From the NCBI GenBank assembly GCA_903891325.1, contig CAITEC010000006.1:1-33516 (forward strand): a DNA stretch of 33,516 bases. Reading direction: 5' to 3'. The notes below the pieces were generated by a model. It was not told the DNA's origin and searched no databases. It saw only the letters and a list, made by a program, of their open reading frames with translations. The stretch comes from an uncultured Opitutaceae bacterium. GTDB taxonomy: Bacteria; Verrucomicrobiota; Verrucomicrobiia; Opitutales; Opitutaceae. The position numbers and the translations under genes are program-made. Positions within the stretch are counted from its first letter, which is position 1, and the number at the start of each line of letters is the position of its first letter. Shown here in pieces: positions 7,290 to 15,950 of the stretch.

Positions 7290-9607
7290 AGTGGCGCGCG
7301 CGATCCTGGGCCCTCTTCCTGGCGCTTGCGGTTGCCGGGGCCTTCTCCCTGCCGCGGTTCACGGCCATCCCCGCGGCCGGCCGGCCCGGCGGCTCCTTCT
7401 TTTTCCAGGTCGCCCTGAGCACGCCGGACAACGGCTTCACGCAGGTCTACTACGACCTGGGGAGGCGGTTCAACGAGCAGGACTCGTCCCGGCAGGACAT
7501 TTTGCCCGGGCCCTCGGCGCGCGTCTACCGGCTGCCCATCCCCTACGGTATCTGCCACGGCATTCGATTCGACCCGATCAATCACAGGGGGACGGCCGCA
7601 TTCCGCGACGCAGCCATCGTCGATGCGGATGGCGGGGTCGTCCACCAGTTCCTGCCGGAAACCTTCCTCGCCGCCTACGGAAGAAACGCGACCCACAATA
7701 TCGCGACCCTCGCAGTCCGCGACGGGGCGCTCGCGATGCGCACGGAGGTCGCCGGGGACGATCCCTATGTCGTCTTCGAGCTGGAGCGACCTCTGGTGCT
7801 GGGGCCGGGTATCGTTTCGCGGATCGGCGCCGCGCTGCCGGTTTTCGCCGTTATCTTCCTCGCGATCTTCGGGACCGCTGGACTCCTGCCCGAGCGCGCT
7901 GCCGGCTGGCTATCAAACAGGAATGCCGGCGCGATGATGGTCGCCGGCGGTGCCGCGCTGGTTGCCTTCAAGATCTGGCTGGTCGCGGCGCAGCCGGTGT
8001 ATGCGATCGCCGACGCGGGCCATGACGACCAGCTCTTTGTCAGGCAGGCCGCTTACCTCCTGTCGGGGGAATGGCTCGGGCCTTACAGCCAGTTCACCCT
8101 GATGAAGGGGCCGATGTACCCGATCTTCATCGCGATCGTGTTCCTGCTCGGCGTGCAGCTCTTCATCGCCCAGCACCTGCTGTACGCGGGCGCGTGCTGG
8201 CTGCTGACGCGGGCGCTCCGGCCCCTGGTGCGGCGGCGCTGGATCCGGGCGGTCCTTTTTGTCGTGCTTCTCTTCAACCCGATCACGTTTGACGGGGCGC
8301 GGACAATGCGCGTGGCGCGCCAGGACATCCTGCCCGCGCTGGTGCTGGTCATTGCCTCCGGCCTCATCGGGTTTTATGCGCGATGCGACGGTCCGCGGCG
8401 GCGCCTGGTTCCCTGGGTGCTTCTCGCCGGTGCGGCCCTGCCCATGTTCTGGCTGACCCGGGAGGAGGGAATCTGGATCGCGCCCTGCGCGGGCCTGCTG
8501 TGGATTGCGGCGGCCGCCCGGGTATGGCGGCGGCGCGATCCGGACCGGGCCGCGCGACTGGCCCTGCTGTCCTCCCCGCTCCTGATCTGGGCGGCGGCGG
8601 TCGCCGGCGTGGCGGCGATCAATTGGCGGTATTACGGAGTCTTCACGACCTGCGAGTTCAAGCAGGCGCAATTCCGGGAGGCCTACGGCTCCCTCAGCCG
8701 GGTGACCCCAGCGCACTGGCGGCCCTACATCGTGATGCCGCGGGAAACCCGGGAACGGATCTACGCCGTCAGCCCGGCGTTCGCCGAGTTGCGCCCGTAT
8801 CTGGAGGGCGCGGTGGGCGAAAGCTGGGCCGCGGTTTCCGAGGGCGTCACCCACCTTCCCGCAGCGGAGCGGGAAATCGGCGGCGGGATGTTCATGTGGG
8901 CGCTCCGCGACGCCGTGGTAGACGCCGGGCATGGGGGCTCAGGGGCGGACGCCATGGCGTACTACGGCAGGCTGGCGCGGGAGGTGAACACGGCCTGCGA
9001 CCGCGGCCTGATCGCCGCCGGCCCCCGCCGCAGCGGCTTCCTGCCCCCGCTGCGCCGGGAGCAGGTCGCCCCCGTCCTTGCCTCGGCGCGCCGGGCGGTG
9101 GAATTCCTGTTTTTTTTCAACGACATGGGAGCGAGCGTTCCACCGAGCCAGGGGGCTCCCGAAAACCGGCTTCTATTCTCCGATATCACCCGCGGCCGGC
9201 TCAGCCCGACAATTGACGGACCTCACCTCCCGCCGAGGCAGAAATGGCTCGACCGCGAGAGGATGGGAGTGCTCGACGAGATCGCGCTGGTCTATTCCTG
9301 GATCGCGCCCTGGGCGATCGGCGGGGGGGGCGCGGCCCTGGTCGCGGCAATCGGGATCGGGGCGGCCCGGCGGAGGATTCCGTACTTTGGGATCGTGGCG
9401 GTCGCCGTGCTTGGCTCGGCGGCCGCGCTGGTTGCGATCGTCAGCCTGATAGACGGAACCTCATTTCCGGCGGTTGATGTCTACTACCTCGTCGGGTGCT
9501 ACGCGCCGGTTCTTCTCGGCGCCCTCTGCGGCTGGATCGCGCTGGGCGAATCACTGGACCTCGTAGACCTCGACCGCCGCGATGCCCGTCCCGCCGTTCG
9601 CCCCTGA
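7286..9607 (+). CDS. Large membrane protein with GT-C glycosyltransferase features
   Basis: 773 residues from the coupled ATG at 7286, preceded by GGAGGAGCTGCGGGGG. An N-terminal signal anchor (about 5-22) leads to a soluble, beta-rich, probably periplasmic region (about 25-175). There follow a helix at 182-200 and a polytopic core from about 215 to 440. The loop after the first core helix contains DAGHDDQLF (243-251), an acidic pair of the kind GT-C enzymes use to bind polyprenyl-phosphate sugars. A long soluble segment (about 455-660) and three more C-terminal helices follow. I cannot assign a numbered GT family. The partner GH29-like gene suggests surface-sugar metabolism, but this is inference. 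Its last 57 bases overlap the convergent secreted-protein gene. Confidence 0.72.
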   Translation: MKWRARSWALFLALAVAGAFSLPRFTAIPAAGRPGGSFFFQVALSTPDNGFTQVYYDLGRRFNEQDSSRQDILPGPSARVYRLPIPYGICHGIRFDPINHRGTAAFRDAAIVDADGGVVHQFLPETFLAAYGRNATHNIATLAVRDGALAMRTEVAGDDPYVVFELERPLVLGPGIVSRIGAALPVFAVIFLAIFGTAGLLPERAAGWLSNRNAGAMMVAGGAALVAFKIWLVAAQPVYAIADAGHDDQLFVRQAAYLLSGEWLGPYSQFTLMKGPMYPIFIAIVFLLGVQLFIAQHLLYAGACWLLTRALRPLVRRRWIRAVLFVVLLFNPITFDGARTMRVARQDILPALVLVIASGLIGFYARCDGPRRRLVPWVLLAGAALPMFWLTREEGIWIAPCAGLLWIAAAARVWRRRDPDRAARLALLSSPLLIWAAAVAGVAAINWRYYGVFTTCEFKQAQFREAYGSLSRVTPAHWRPYIVMPRETRERIYAVSPAFAELRPYLEGAVGESWAAVSEGVTHLPAAEREIGGGMFMWALRDAVVDAGHGGSGADAMAYYGRLAREVNTACDRGLIAAGPRRSGFLPPLRREQVAPVLASARRAVEFLFFFNDMGASVPPSQGAPENRLLFSDITRGRLSPTIDGPHLPPRQKWLDRERMGVLDEIALVYSWIAPWAIGGGGAALVAAIGIGAARRRIPYFGIVAVAVLGSAAALVAIVSLIDGTSFPAVDVYYLVGCYAPVLLGALCGWIALGESLDLVDLDRRDARPAVRP

Positions 9608-11653
9608 GACCTGGGCGGTGTAATCGCCTGGCGGAAGCGTGACGAGCAGGAGCGAATCCTGCGAGGAGGCGGGGATCGCATAGGCTCCGACACTCGCCTC
9701 GACGGCCGCCAGGGTCGGATCCCCGGCCCAGCCCGCGTTTGAGGCGATGATGTTCTGGCTGGCGTCAAAGAGGGTGAGCACCGGCTGCGGGAGAAACCCG
9801 GAAATATTGAATTCCGATCCCAGGCCCGGGCCGATCGCGCGAATCAGCACGGTTTCATCGGTGCTGCCCGCGACCCCAAAGCCGCCGATCAGGATCCCGG
9901 CACCGGCTCCCACGGGGGCCCGCGCGGAGACGTTGACCAGCCGGGCTGCGGCAGGGGAGGGATCGGCATCGTAGAGTTCCACAAGACCGATCCCGGTGCC
10001 GCCGCCGACCCCGCTCATCGCCGCCGTGTAGCCGCCGGGCTGGACCGGCAGATACATCATTGAGTCGAGGGATCCGGCGGGGACAGGGAACGCGCCGAGC
10101 GCGGAGTCGGCGCTGGCGAGCGTCGGAGACACGCCCCAGCCGCTGTTCTGGCCGACCATGGTCCTGGCCGCGTTGTAGAGGGAGAGCTGGGTGGCGGTCA
10201 GGCTGCCGGCGAGGTTGAATGCCGTGTTCAGCCCCGGACCGATGCCGCGGATCAGGAGCTGCTTGGGCCCGGTGCCGGAAATCGAGAAACCGCCGATGAC
10301 GGCGTTCGCCGGGCCGCTTCCCGCCATCGCTCGCGCCGACAGGTTCACCAGGTAGCCCGGGCTGGAACTCGTGACGACACTCAGGCTTGCCGGAGCGCTC
10401 GTCGATGTCGCCCCGGTCGAAGTGGTGATCACGCAGTCGTACGAGCCCGCATTGGCGCTCGTGGCCCCGCTGATCAACAGCAGAAAATCGGTCGCGCCGG
10501 GGATTGGGGTGCCGTTGAAGCGCCACTGGTAGGTTGGGGACGATGAGCCGCCGGGCTGCACGCTGAACACAGCACTGTGCCCGGTGGCGACGGTGACCGA
10601 GCCGGATTGCTGGCTCACCCAGACAGGGGAACCCTTGTAGATCGCGTTGCCTTGGGAGACATAAAGATTCCCAAGGCTGTCCGTCGCCACACCGGCCGGG
10701 GATGCGAGACCCGCTGGAATCGGCGGAAGGCCTATTCGGTTCCCGGCCGGGGTTATCTCCACAACGTTGGAGCTGGTAACGAAGACGTTTCCGGTCGCGT
10801 CAACAGCCACGTAGTAACAGGGAAGGGGCGCGGCTGCGTTGGGGCCCCCAGCCAGGGTGGTGACCTGCCCAGCCGGCGTTATCTTTCGGATGGCATTGTT
10901 GCCGGTGTCGGCGACGTAGACATTCCCGGAACTGTCCACGGCGATACCCCACGGTCCGTTGAAGAGGGCGGCACTTCCCGTCCCGTCCTGGTATTCCAGG
11001 GTTCGGCCGTTGGTGGTCGGAGGCCCCGAGGGGCCGGGGAACCCGGGATCCAGGATATATCCGAGGGACTGCCAGGGGCTCCCCGCAAACAGGGTGGCGG
11101 TCCTGTCCGGGGTGATCTTGACGATCGTGGAGTTGCCCGAGCTTGCCACATAGACATTGCCGTGGGAGTCCACAGCGACGCCGGTCGGGTAGAAGAAGGG
11201 CGCGGGACCGCCGCCGCCGGACACGGCGGTGAGTGTCGCGCTGCTTGCAAAAGTAGTGACCTGGCCGGCGGGGGTGATCTTGGTGACGTTGTTGTTCACC
11301 GTGTCTGAAACGTACACGTTCCCCGCGCTGTCAACGGCCACACCCTGGGGATCCTGAAACTGGGCCGCGGAGCCCGAACCGCCTGCGAACGTGGTTACGA
11401 CACCGCCGGCGGTGATTTTCCGAATCTCATCGTTCAGCCAATCGGCGACGTAGACGTTCCCGGGGGAATCCACCGCCAGCGCGAGGGGGTTCTTGAATCG
11501 CGCGGCGCTTCCCGTCCCGTTTACGTTTCCGGCAAAGGAGGGGTAGGGTTCGCCCGCGAGCAGGGTGAAGGAATACGACTGCGACTGGCCCATGCCGGCG
11601 AGCGGCCACGCGAGGGTGCAGAGCAGAAGCAGTCTTGAGAGCTTGAGGGGCAT
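9551..11653 (-). CDS. Secreted NHL-propeller/Ig protein with paired C-terminal modules
   Basis: 700 residues with an N-terminal signal peptide (LLLLCTLAWPLAGMG). Six NHL-like blades carry the pattern GVAVDS-x-GNVYVAD, near residues 57, 104, 158, 236, 281 and 321, and form a beta-propeller. One Ig-like domain (about 345-427) has YQWRFNG and AGSYDCVIT. Two homologous modules follow (about 433-563 and 570-700). Each begins LVN-(L/V)-SARA, contains LIR-(G/A)-IGPGL and ends in GGTGI plus an acidic stretch. This layout is typical of large secreted or surface proteins in Opitutaceae-like bacteria. No sortase or PEP-CTERM signal is visible. GGGAG-like TTAGGGAGACTCC precedes the ATG. Ligand and role are unknown; adhesion or polymer binding is plausible. 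Its 3' end overlaps the convergent membrane-protein gene by 57 bases. Confidence 0.85.
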   Translation of the reverse strand: MPLKLSRLLLLCTLAWPLAGMGQSQSYSFTLLAGEPYPSFAGNVNGTGSAARFKNPLALAVDSPGNVYVADWLNDEIRKITAGGVVTTFAGGSGSAAQFQDPQGVAVDSAGNVYVSDTVNNNVTKITPAGQVTTFASSATLTAVSGGGGPAPFFYPTGVAVDSHGNVYVASSGNSTIVKITPDRTATLFAGSPWQSLGYILDPGFPGPSGPPTTNGRTLEYQDGTGSAALFNGPWGIAVDSSGNVYVADTGNNAIRKITPAGQVTTLAGGPNAAAPLPCYYVAVDATGNVFVTSSNVVEITPAGNRIGLPPIPAGLASPAGVATDSLGNLYVSQGNAIYKGSPVWVSQQSGSVTVATGHSAVFSVQPGGSSSPTYQWRFNGTPIPGATDFLLLISGATSANAGSYDCVITTSTGATSTSAPASLSVVTSSSPGYLVNLSARAMAGSGPANAVIGGFSISGTGPKQLLIRGIGPGLNTAFNLAGSLTATQLSLYNAARTMVGQNSGWGVSPTLASADSALGAFPVPAGSLDSMMYLPVQPGGYTAAMSGVGGGTGIGLVELYDADPSPAAARLVNVSARAPVGAGAGILIGGFGVAGSTDETVLIRAIGPGLGSEFNISGFLPQPVLTLFDASQNIIASNAGWAGDPTLAAVEASVGAYAIPASSQDSLLLVTLPPGDYTAQVSGANGGTGIAAVEVYEVQ

Positions 11654-11722
11654 GGAGTCTCCCTAACCTTGGACGAGAATACCCCCTCCTTTCCGCCAAC
11701 GCAAACGGATGTTATGGGCCGA

Positions 11723-11773
11723 ATGTAGCCGGGGTCGCTGACCCCGGCCCGGCCTCAGCGAGGCCGGCTACAT
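11723..11773. repeat. Double-hairpin palindromic element between two surface-protein genes
   Basis: Two perfect 9-bp stems with three-base loops lie side by side. GCCGGGGTC-GCT-GACCCCGGC is at 11728-11748, and GCCGGCCTC-AGC-GAGGCCGGC is at 11748-11768. Outer arms ATGTAGCCGG (11723-11732) and CCGGCTACAT (11764-11773) are also complementary, and the loops GCT and AGC are reverse complements. It sits 25 bases downstream of the Ig-repeat gene and 70 bases upstream of the NHL gene on the minus strand. It could be a terminator, mRNA stabiliser or REP-like dispersed repeat. No T-run follows. Confidence 0.7.
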
Positions 11774-11797
11774 CGGACAAGATTCCTGATTGCAGAA

Positions 11798-14700
11798 TCA
11801 GAGCAGGTAGTCCGGCACGATGAACTGGACGTCCGCGCCGTAGGCGCCGGTGTAAAAGCTGCCGGCCGTGCCCGTGCCGCCGACGACCAGGTAGCTGAGG
11901 AAATTCTCGGGCGTCCCGGCGGTATAGCTGTCCTTGTACGGGCTGGCGGTGTTGTTATCGACCGGCTTCACGCCCAGGGCGCCGACGGTCGTGCTGAAGG
12001 AGGTGTAGACGGCCGCGCCCCACTGCCACTCGGCGGTGACCCCGGCGGTGTCGGCGGAGTAGGTTCCCGTCCACTTGACCCCGGAAAGGTTGCCGGGGAT
12101 CGTCGCGGCCGCCTGGTAGGGGACTCCCGAGACAAAGACATTGCCGGTGTAGTTCGCCGGCACGGTCGTCGTCCACGTGTTGTTCGTCACATTATAGGTG
12201 CTCGTTGCGGCGGTGATGCCGGACTCGAAGTTGATCACGGCGGGCGGGACCTGGAGCGTCACCGGGGTGCCCCCGACGGTGAACGAAATCGTGGAGTTGC
12301 TGAGGAGGATGGTCGCCCCGGAGGAGCCGACGCCCTGCAGCTTGATCACGCTGCTGAACCAGAGGTAATTGCCCTTGGCGATCACCGTGCTGTTGAAGTT
12401 CGTGGAGATCGAATTGGTGACGGTCGTCGCGGGAGCCGTGACCGTGAAGGTCACGGGCGAGGCCGAGGCGGATTGCCCGAGGCTGTTGGCGGCCTTGGCG
12501 GACAGGGTGTAGGTGCCGGGCCCGAGGTTGGCCGTGCCGGAGGCGCTGATGCTCGCCGATCCCGTTCCCAGGGTGAATACCGGAGCGAAGCCGCTCGCCG
12601 AGGCGCCCGTGGAGGACGACAGCGTGGCGGTCGCCGCTGAGCCGCTGGCAAAGGTGGATCCTGCGGGCGTCGTGGCCGAAATCGCCCAGGCGACCGGAGC
12701 GGTCGTGCTCCCGTTGACAATCGCGAAGGACGCCCCGTTGGAGGGGGCGGTGATCGAGACTGTCGGTGCGGAGACGACACTGAAGGTCACTGTTCCCGAC
12801 GAGGCGGTGCCGCCGAGGTTGTTCGTCTCGGTGGCGGCGAGGGTGTAGGTGCCGGGCGCGAGGGCGAGACTGGCGGAGGCCGTCGTGGAGGTGACGGTCG
12901 AACCGGCGGCAGCCGGGAGCCCCGAGAACACGGGGATGAAGGTTGTCACGGCCTTGCCATTGAGGGTGAGGGTGGCAGCGGCGCTCTTCAGGGAGGTTCC
13001 CGCCGGGGTGCTGCCCGAGATGCTGTAGGAGACGATCGCTGTTCCCGCGGCGGTCGTGCTGAAAACAGCGCCGGCAGACGGTGAGCTTATGGAGATCGTG
13101 GGCAGGCCGACCACGGTGAAGGTTACGCTCGCGCTTGCGCCGCCCTTGAGGCTGTTGGTCTCCGCTGCCCCCAAGGTGTAGGTGCCCGCGGCAAGGTTGA
13201 CGGTGCCGGACGCGCTGAGGGTTGAGCCGGAGGTGCCGACCGTGAAGGTCGGGGCAAAGCCGGTCACCGAGGAGAGGGTCGCGCTGCCCGCGGAAGCGGA
13301 GGTGAATGCGGTCCCGGACGGCGTCGCGCCGGAGATGGCATAGGACACGGCGGCGGTGCCGGCCGAGCCGACTTCAAAGACCTGTCCGCCGGACGGCGAG
13401 GTGATCGCAATTGTCGGCGGACCGGCGACCGTGAAGGTGACCGAGGCTGTGCCCGAGGCGCCGCCGAGGTTGTTCGTGTCGGAGGCGGACAGCGTGTAGG
13501 TGCCGGGGGCAAGGCTGACCGACCCGCTCGAGGAGAGGGTGCCGGTGCCAAGCGCGAAGGACGGCGCAAAACCGGACGTGGAGGCGCCGGTGGAGGATGT
13601 GAGCGTGGCGCTGCCGGCGGATGCCGAGGCGAAGGAAGACCCGCTGGCCGTGGAACCGGAGATCAGGTAGGAAACGGCGGCGGTGCCCGTCGATCCGACT
13701 TCGAAGACCTGGCCGCTGGCCGGGGAGGCGATCGAGATCGTCGGGGCGCCCAGGACGGTGAAGGTCACCGGCGTTGCGGCGGTCGGGCCGTAGGTGGCGC
13801 CGCCCGAGGAGGCGGTATCCGAGGCGCTGAGCGTATAGGTGCCCGGGGCGAGATTTACCGTGCCCGAATCGCCGACCGAGGCGGTGCCGATGCCGCTGAA
13901 GCCGGTGGGAAACACGACGACAGCCGCGGAAGTGCCGCCCTGGATCAGCGATGCGGTTGCGGCGGAAATCGTCCCCGACGATGTCTTTCCGGAGATGGCG
14001 AAGGGAACGGCCACCGAGCCGGAGCCGTTGGCCGAGAATACCTGGCCGTTCGCCGGGCTGGTGATCGAGATGGTCGGGACGGCCGGATTGACGACCGTGA
14101 AGGTCACCGCGGTGGACGAGGCTGTTCCGCCGAGGTTGTTCGTGTCGGTTGCCGAGAGGGTATAGGTGCCGGCGCTCAGGCCAACCGTTACCTGGCTTCC
14201 GGCGGTGCCGATGTTTGTGGTCACGGCCGCGGTGCCAAGCCCGTAGAATACCGGCGAGAATCCGGAAACGCCGGTCAGGCTTCCGGTGGCAGCGGAGATC
14301 GTGGATCCGACAACCGTGCTCCCCTGGATGCTGTAGGGGACCTGGACTGTGGACTGGCCGGCGGGAATCGTGAAGGCCTGGCCGCTGATCGGGGAGGCGA
14401 TGGCGACCGCGGGCGCGGGCGCGGCGATCGTCTCGCTGAACTGCGCGTAGGAGGCGGTGATGGCGTTGCCCGCGCTATCCTTGGCCGGCCATCCGGTGGC
14501 TGTGACAAAATAGCTGTAACTGCCGGCATAGGCGCCGACCGGGATCGACTCGCTGAGGGAAACGGTGATGTTGGCGGCGGTCGAACTGTACGACACGCTG
14601 TAGACGCCGGGAGACACCAGGGTGACGCCGGTGCCGCCCAGGGTGGCGAAGCTGGTGGCGGTGGCGCTGGAGACGCCCGAGGGGATGAGCGCGCTGCCGC

Positions 14701-14926
14701 CCGAGGTCGGATTCGCGTTGGTGACCGTTAGCGTTATTTTATAGGTGCCTGCCGCGAGTTTCGGCGGCGTGATCACGATCGACTGGGGCCCGTAGGCGTA
14801 GGGCTCAACCCCGGTCAGGGAAGTGGTTGCCGGCGAATACGTGACGGCATCGGCCGCGCGGCTGAGTTGGCCGACGAGAAGGGCGGCGCAAATTGATAGG
14901 AGGGGTCGAAACGAGACGGTGTTCAT
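11798..14926 (-). CDS. Secreted surface protein with six Ig-like repeats
   Basis: 1042 residues from the ATG at 14926, which gives a clear signal peptide (MNTVSFRPLLSICAALLVGQLSRAADA). A start at 15019 would add 31 residues that do not look like a leader. After an N-terminal beta domain come six tandem Ig-like repeats of roughly 100 residues. Each opens with PTISI-(T/S)-SP-x-x-G-x-VF and closes with PGTYTLSA...VTFTV. The final ~190 residues form a separate domain (NYLWFSSVIKL, AEWQWGAAVYTSF, PENFLSYLVVGG). Composition is dominated by G, A, S and T, with almost no cysteine. There is no anchor motif. An adhesin or S-layer-like role is inference. The near-identical repeats could undergo recombination. 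Confidence 0.82.
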   Translation of the reverse strand: MNTVSFRPLLSICAALLVGQLSRAADAVTYSPATTSLTGVEPYAYGPQSIVITPPKLAAGTYKITLTVTNANPTSGGSALIPSGVSSATATSFATLGGTGVTLVSPGVYSVSYSSTAANITVSLSESIPVGAYAGSYSYFVTATGWPAKDSAGNAITASYAQFSETIAAPAPAVAIASPISGQAFTIPAGQSTVQVPYSIQGSTVVGSTISAATGSLTGVSGFSPVFYGLGTAAVTTNIGTAGSQVTVGLSAGTYTLSATDTNNLGGTASSTAVTFTVVNPAVPTISITSPANGQVFSANGSGSVAVPFAISGKTSSGTISAATASLIQGGTSAAVVVFPTGFSGIGTASVGDSGTVNLAPGTYTLSASDTASSGGATYGPTAATPVTFTVLGAPTISIASPASGQVFEVGSTGTAAVSYLISGSTASGSSFASASAGSATLTSSTGASTSGFAPSFALGTGTLSSSGSVSLAPGTYTLSASDTNNLGGASGTASVTFTVAGPPTIAITSPSGGQVFEVGSAGTAAVSYAISGATPSGTAFTSASAGSATLSSVTGFAPTFTVGTSGSTLSASGTVNLAAGTYTLGAAETNSLKGGASASVTFTVVGLPTISISSPSAGAVFSTTAAGTAIVSYSISGSTPAGTSLKSAAATLTLNGKAVTTFIPVFSGLPAAAGSTVTSTTASASLALAPGTYTLAATETNNLGGTASSGTVTFSVVSAPTVSITAPSNGASFAIVNGSTTAPVAWAISATTPAGSTFASGSAATATLSSSTGASASGFAPVFTLGTGSASISASGTANLGPGTYTLSAKAANSLGQSASASPVTFTVTAPATTVTNSISTNFNSTVIAKGNYLWFSSVIKLQGVGSSGATILLSNSTISFTVGGTPVTLQVPPAVINFESGITAATSTYNVTNNTWTTTVPANYTGNVFVSGVPYQAAATIPGNLSGVKWTGTYSADTAGVTAEWQWGAAVYTSFSTTVGALGVKPVDNNTASPYKDSYTAGTPENFLSYLVVGGTGTAGSFYTGAYGADVQFIVPDYLL

Positions 14927-15116
14927 TGGCAGGGGAAAAAATGGAGAGATAAAACCGAATTCTCGCGAGAGGTTTGCTTTGTCTACGTAATAATACAAAT
15001 CCAAAATTAGGGCAAACACCCTAGTCAGTAATAATACGGAGACCCATTATGCAAATTCATTGCAAAAATTGGGTTCCTAGTATCTAACTAACTGAATATC
15101 AGCTAGAAGAAAACAA
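14927..15116 (-). promoter_or_regulatory. AT-rich upstream region of the Ig-repeat surface protein
   Basis: This 190-base stretch is far richer in A+T than the rest of the window. On the minus strand it contains TATTAT boxes upstream of the 14926 ATG. An inverted repeat TAGGG-N6-CCCTA at 15008-15023 looks like an operator half-site pair. No strong Shine-Dalgarno is visible before the start. The exact promoter cannot be fixed by eye. Confidence 0.4.
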
Positions 15117-15905
15117 TCAGATCGTGGTGGCGTGATAGCCGCCGTCGACCACGACTTCTGAGCCGGTGATAAACGCGCCCCCGCCGTCGCCGGCCAGGAG
15201 GAGTGTGGCCCCGATCAACTCGCGGGCCTCGCCGAAGCGGTGCATCGGGGTGTGCCCAAGGATGGCGGCCGTGCGTTCAGGCGTCAAAATCCGGCGGTTC
15301 TGCTCGGCAGGGAAGAAGCCGGGAACCAGCGTATTGACCCGGATCCGATGCGGCGCCCATTCGCGGGCGAGATTTTTCGAGAGGTTGTGGACCGCGGCCT
15401 TGCTCGACGAGTAGGTGAAGACCCGGGACAGGGGGACCAGGCCGGCCATGGAACCCAGGTTGATGATCGAGCCGCCCTTTCCCGCCTCGATCAGGTGGCG
15501 GCCGAACACCTGGCAAGCGAGAAACACCGACTTCAGGTTGGTCCCGATGATCCGGTCGAACTCCTCCTCGGTGATGTCCAGGAAGGGGGTCGAGGCATTC
15601 ACGCCTGCGCCATTGACAAGGATGTCGATCCTGCCGGACCTCCTGAGCACCTCGGAAAGGAGCTGGCGCAGGTCCGAGGCCTTCGAGGCCTCGGCGGGCT
15701 GGAACCACGCCTTCCCGCCGACGCCGGCGATCCGGCCCAGGCGGGCGGCGGCTTTTTCGGCATTCCGGCCGACAAGGACGACCTCGGCCCCTGCGCCGGC
15801 CAATCCCTCCGCCATCGCCCCGCAAAGTTCACCGGTGCCTCCAATGACGACTGCGACCTTGCCTTCGAGTCCAAAGACGCCGCGGAGGTATTCGGGGGGA
15901 TTCAT
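15117..15905 (-). CDS. SDR-family oxidoreductase
   Basis: 262 residues from the ATG at 15905, which fits the usual N-terminus ([20 protein letters not shown]); the longer 15935 start is less likely. It is a classical short-chain dehydrogenase with cofactor loop GGTGELCG (22-29), NGAG (98-101) and a catalytic tetrad of N123, S152, Y165 and K169 (YSSSK). The C-terminal [12 protein letters not shown] is standard. The N-terminus resembles SDR enzymes annotated as D-mannonate oxidoreductase or gluconate dehydrogenase-like, so a sugar-acid substrate is plausible but not proven. It is cytosolic. It lies 45 bases downstream of the membrane glycosyltransferase gene on the same strand and may be cotranscribed with it. 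Confidence 0.88.
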   Translation of the reverse strand: MNPPEYLRGVFGLEGKVAVVIGGTGELCGAMAEGLAGAGAEVVLVGRNAEKAAARLGRIAGVGGKAWFQPAEASKASDLRQLLSEVLRRSGRIDILVNGAGVNASTPFLDITEEEFDRIIGTNLKSVFLACQVFGRHLIEAGKGGSIINLGSMAGLVPLSRVFTYSSSKAAVHNLSKNLAREWAPHRIRVNTLVPGFFPAEQNRRILTPERTAAILGHTPMHRFGEARELIGATLLLAGDGGGAFITGSEVVVDGGYHATTI

Positions 15906-15950
15906 GGGGTGCCGGACGCTAAGCCCTATTCGCACGGCGCGGCAAGCCGG

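Noticed and set aside
11654-11670. GGTTAGGGAGAC upstream of the NHL gene also occurs upstream of the GH88 gene (near 23430-23445)
   Set aside because: A 12-base match that includes a Shine-Dalgarno-like AGGGAG and, in one case, a stop codon. Two copies are not enough to call a regulatory element.
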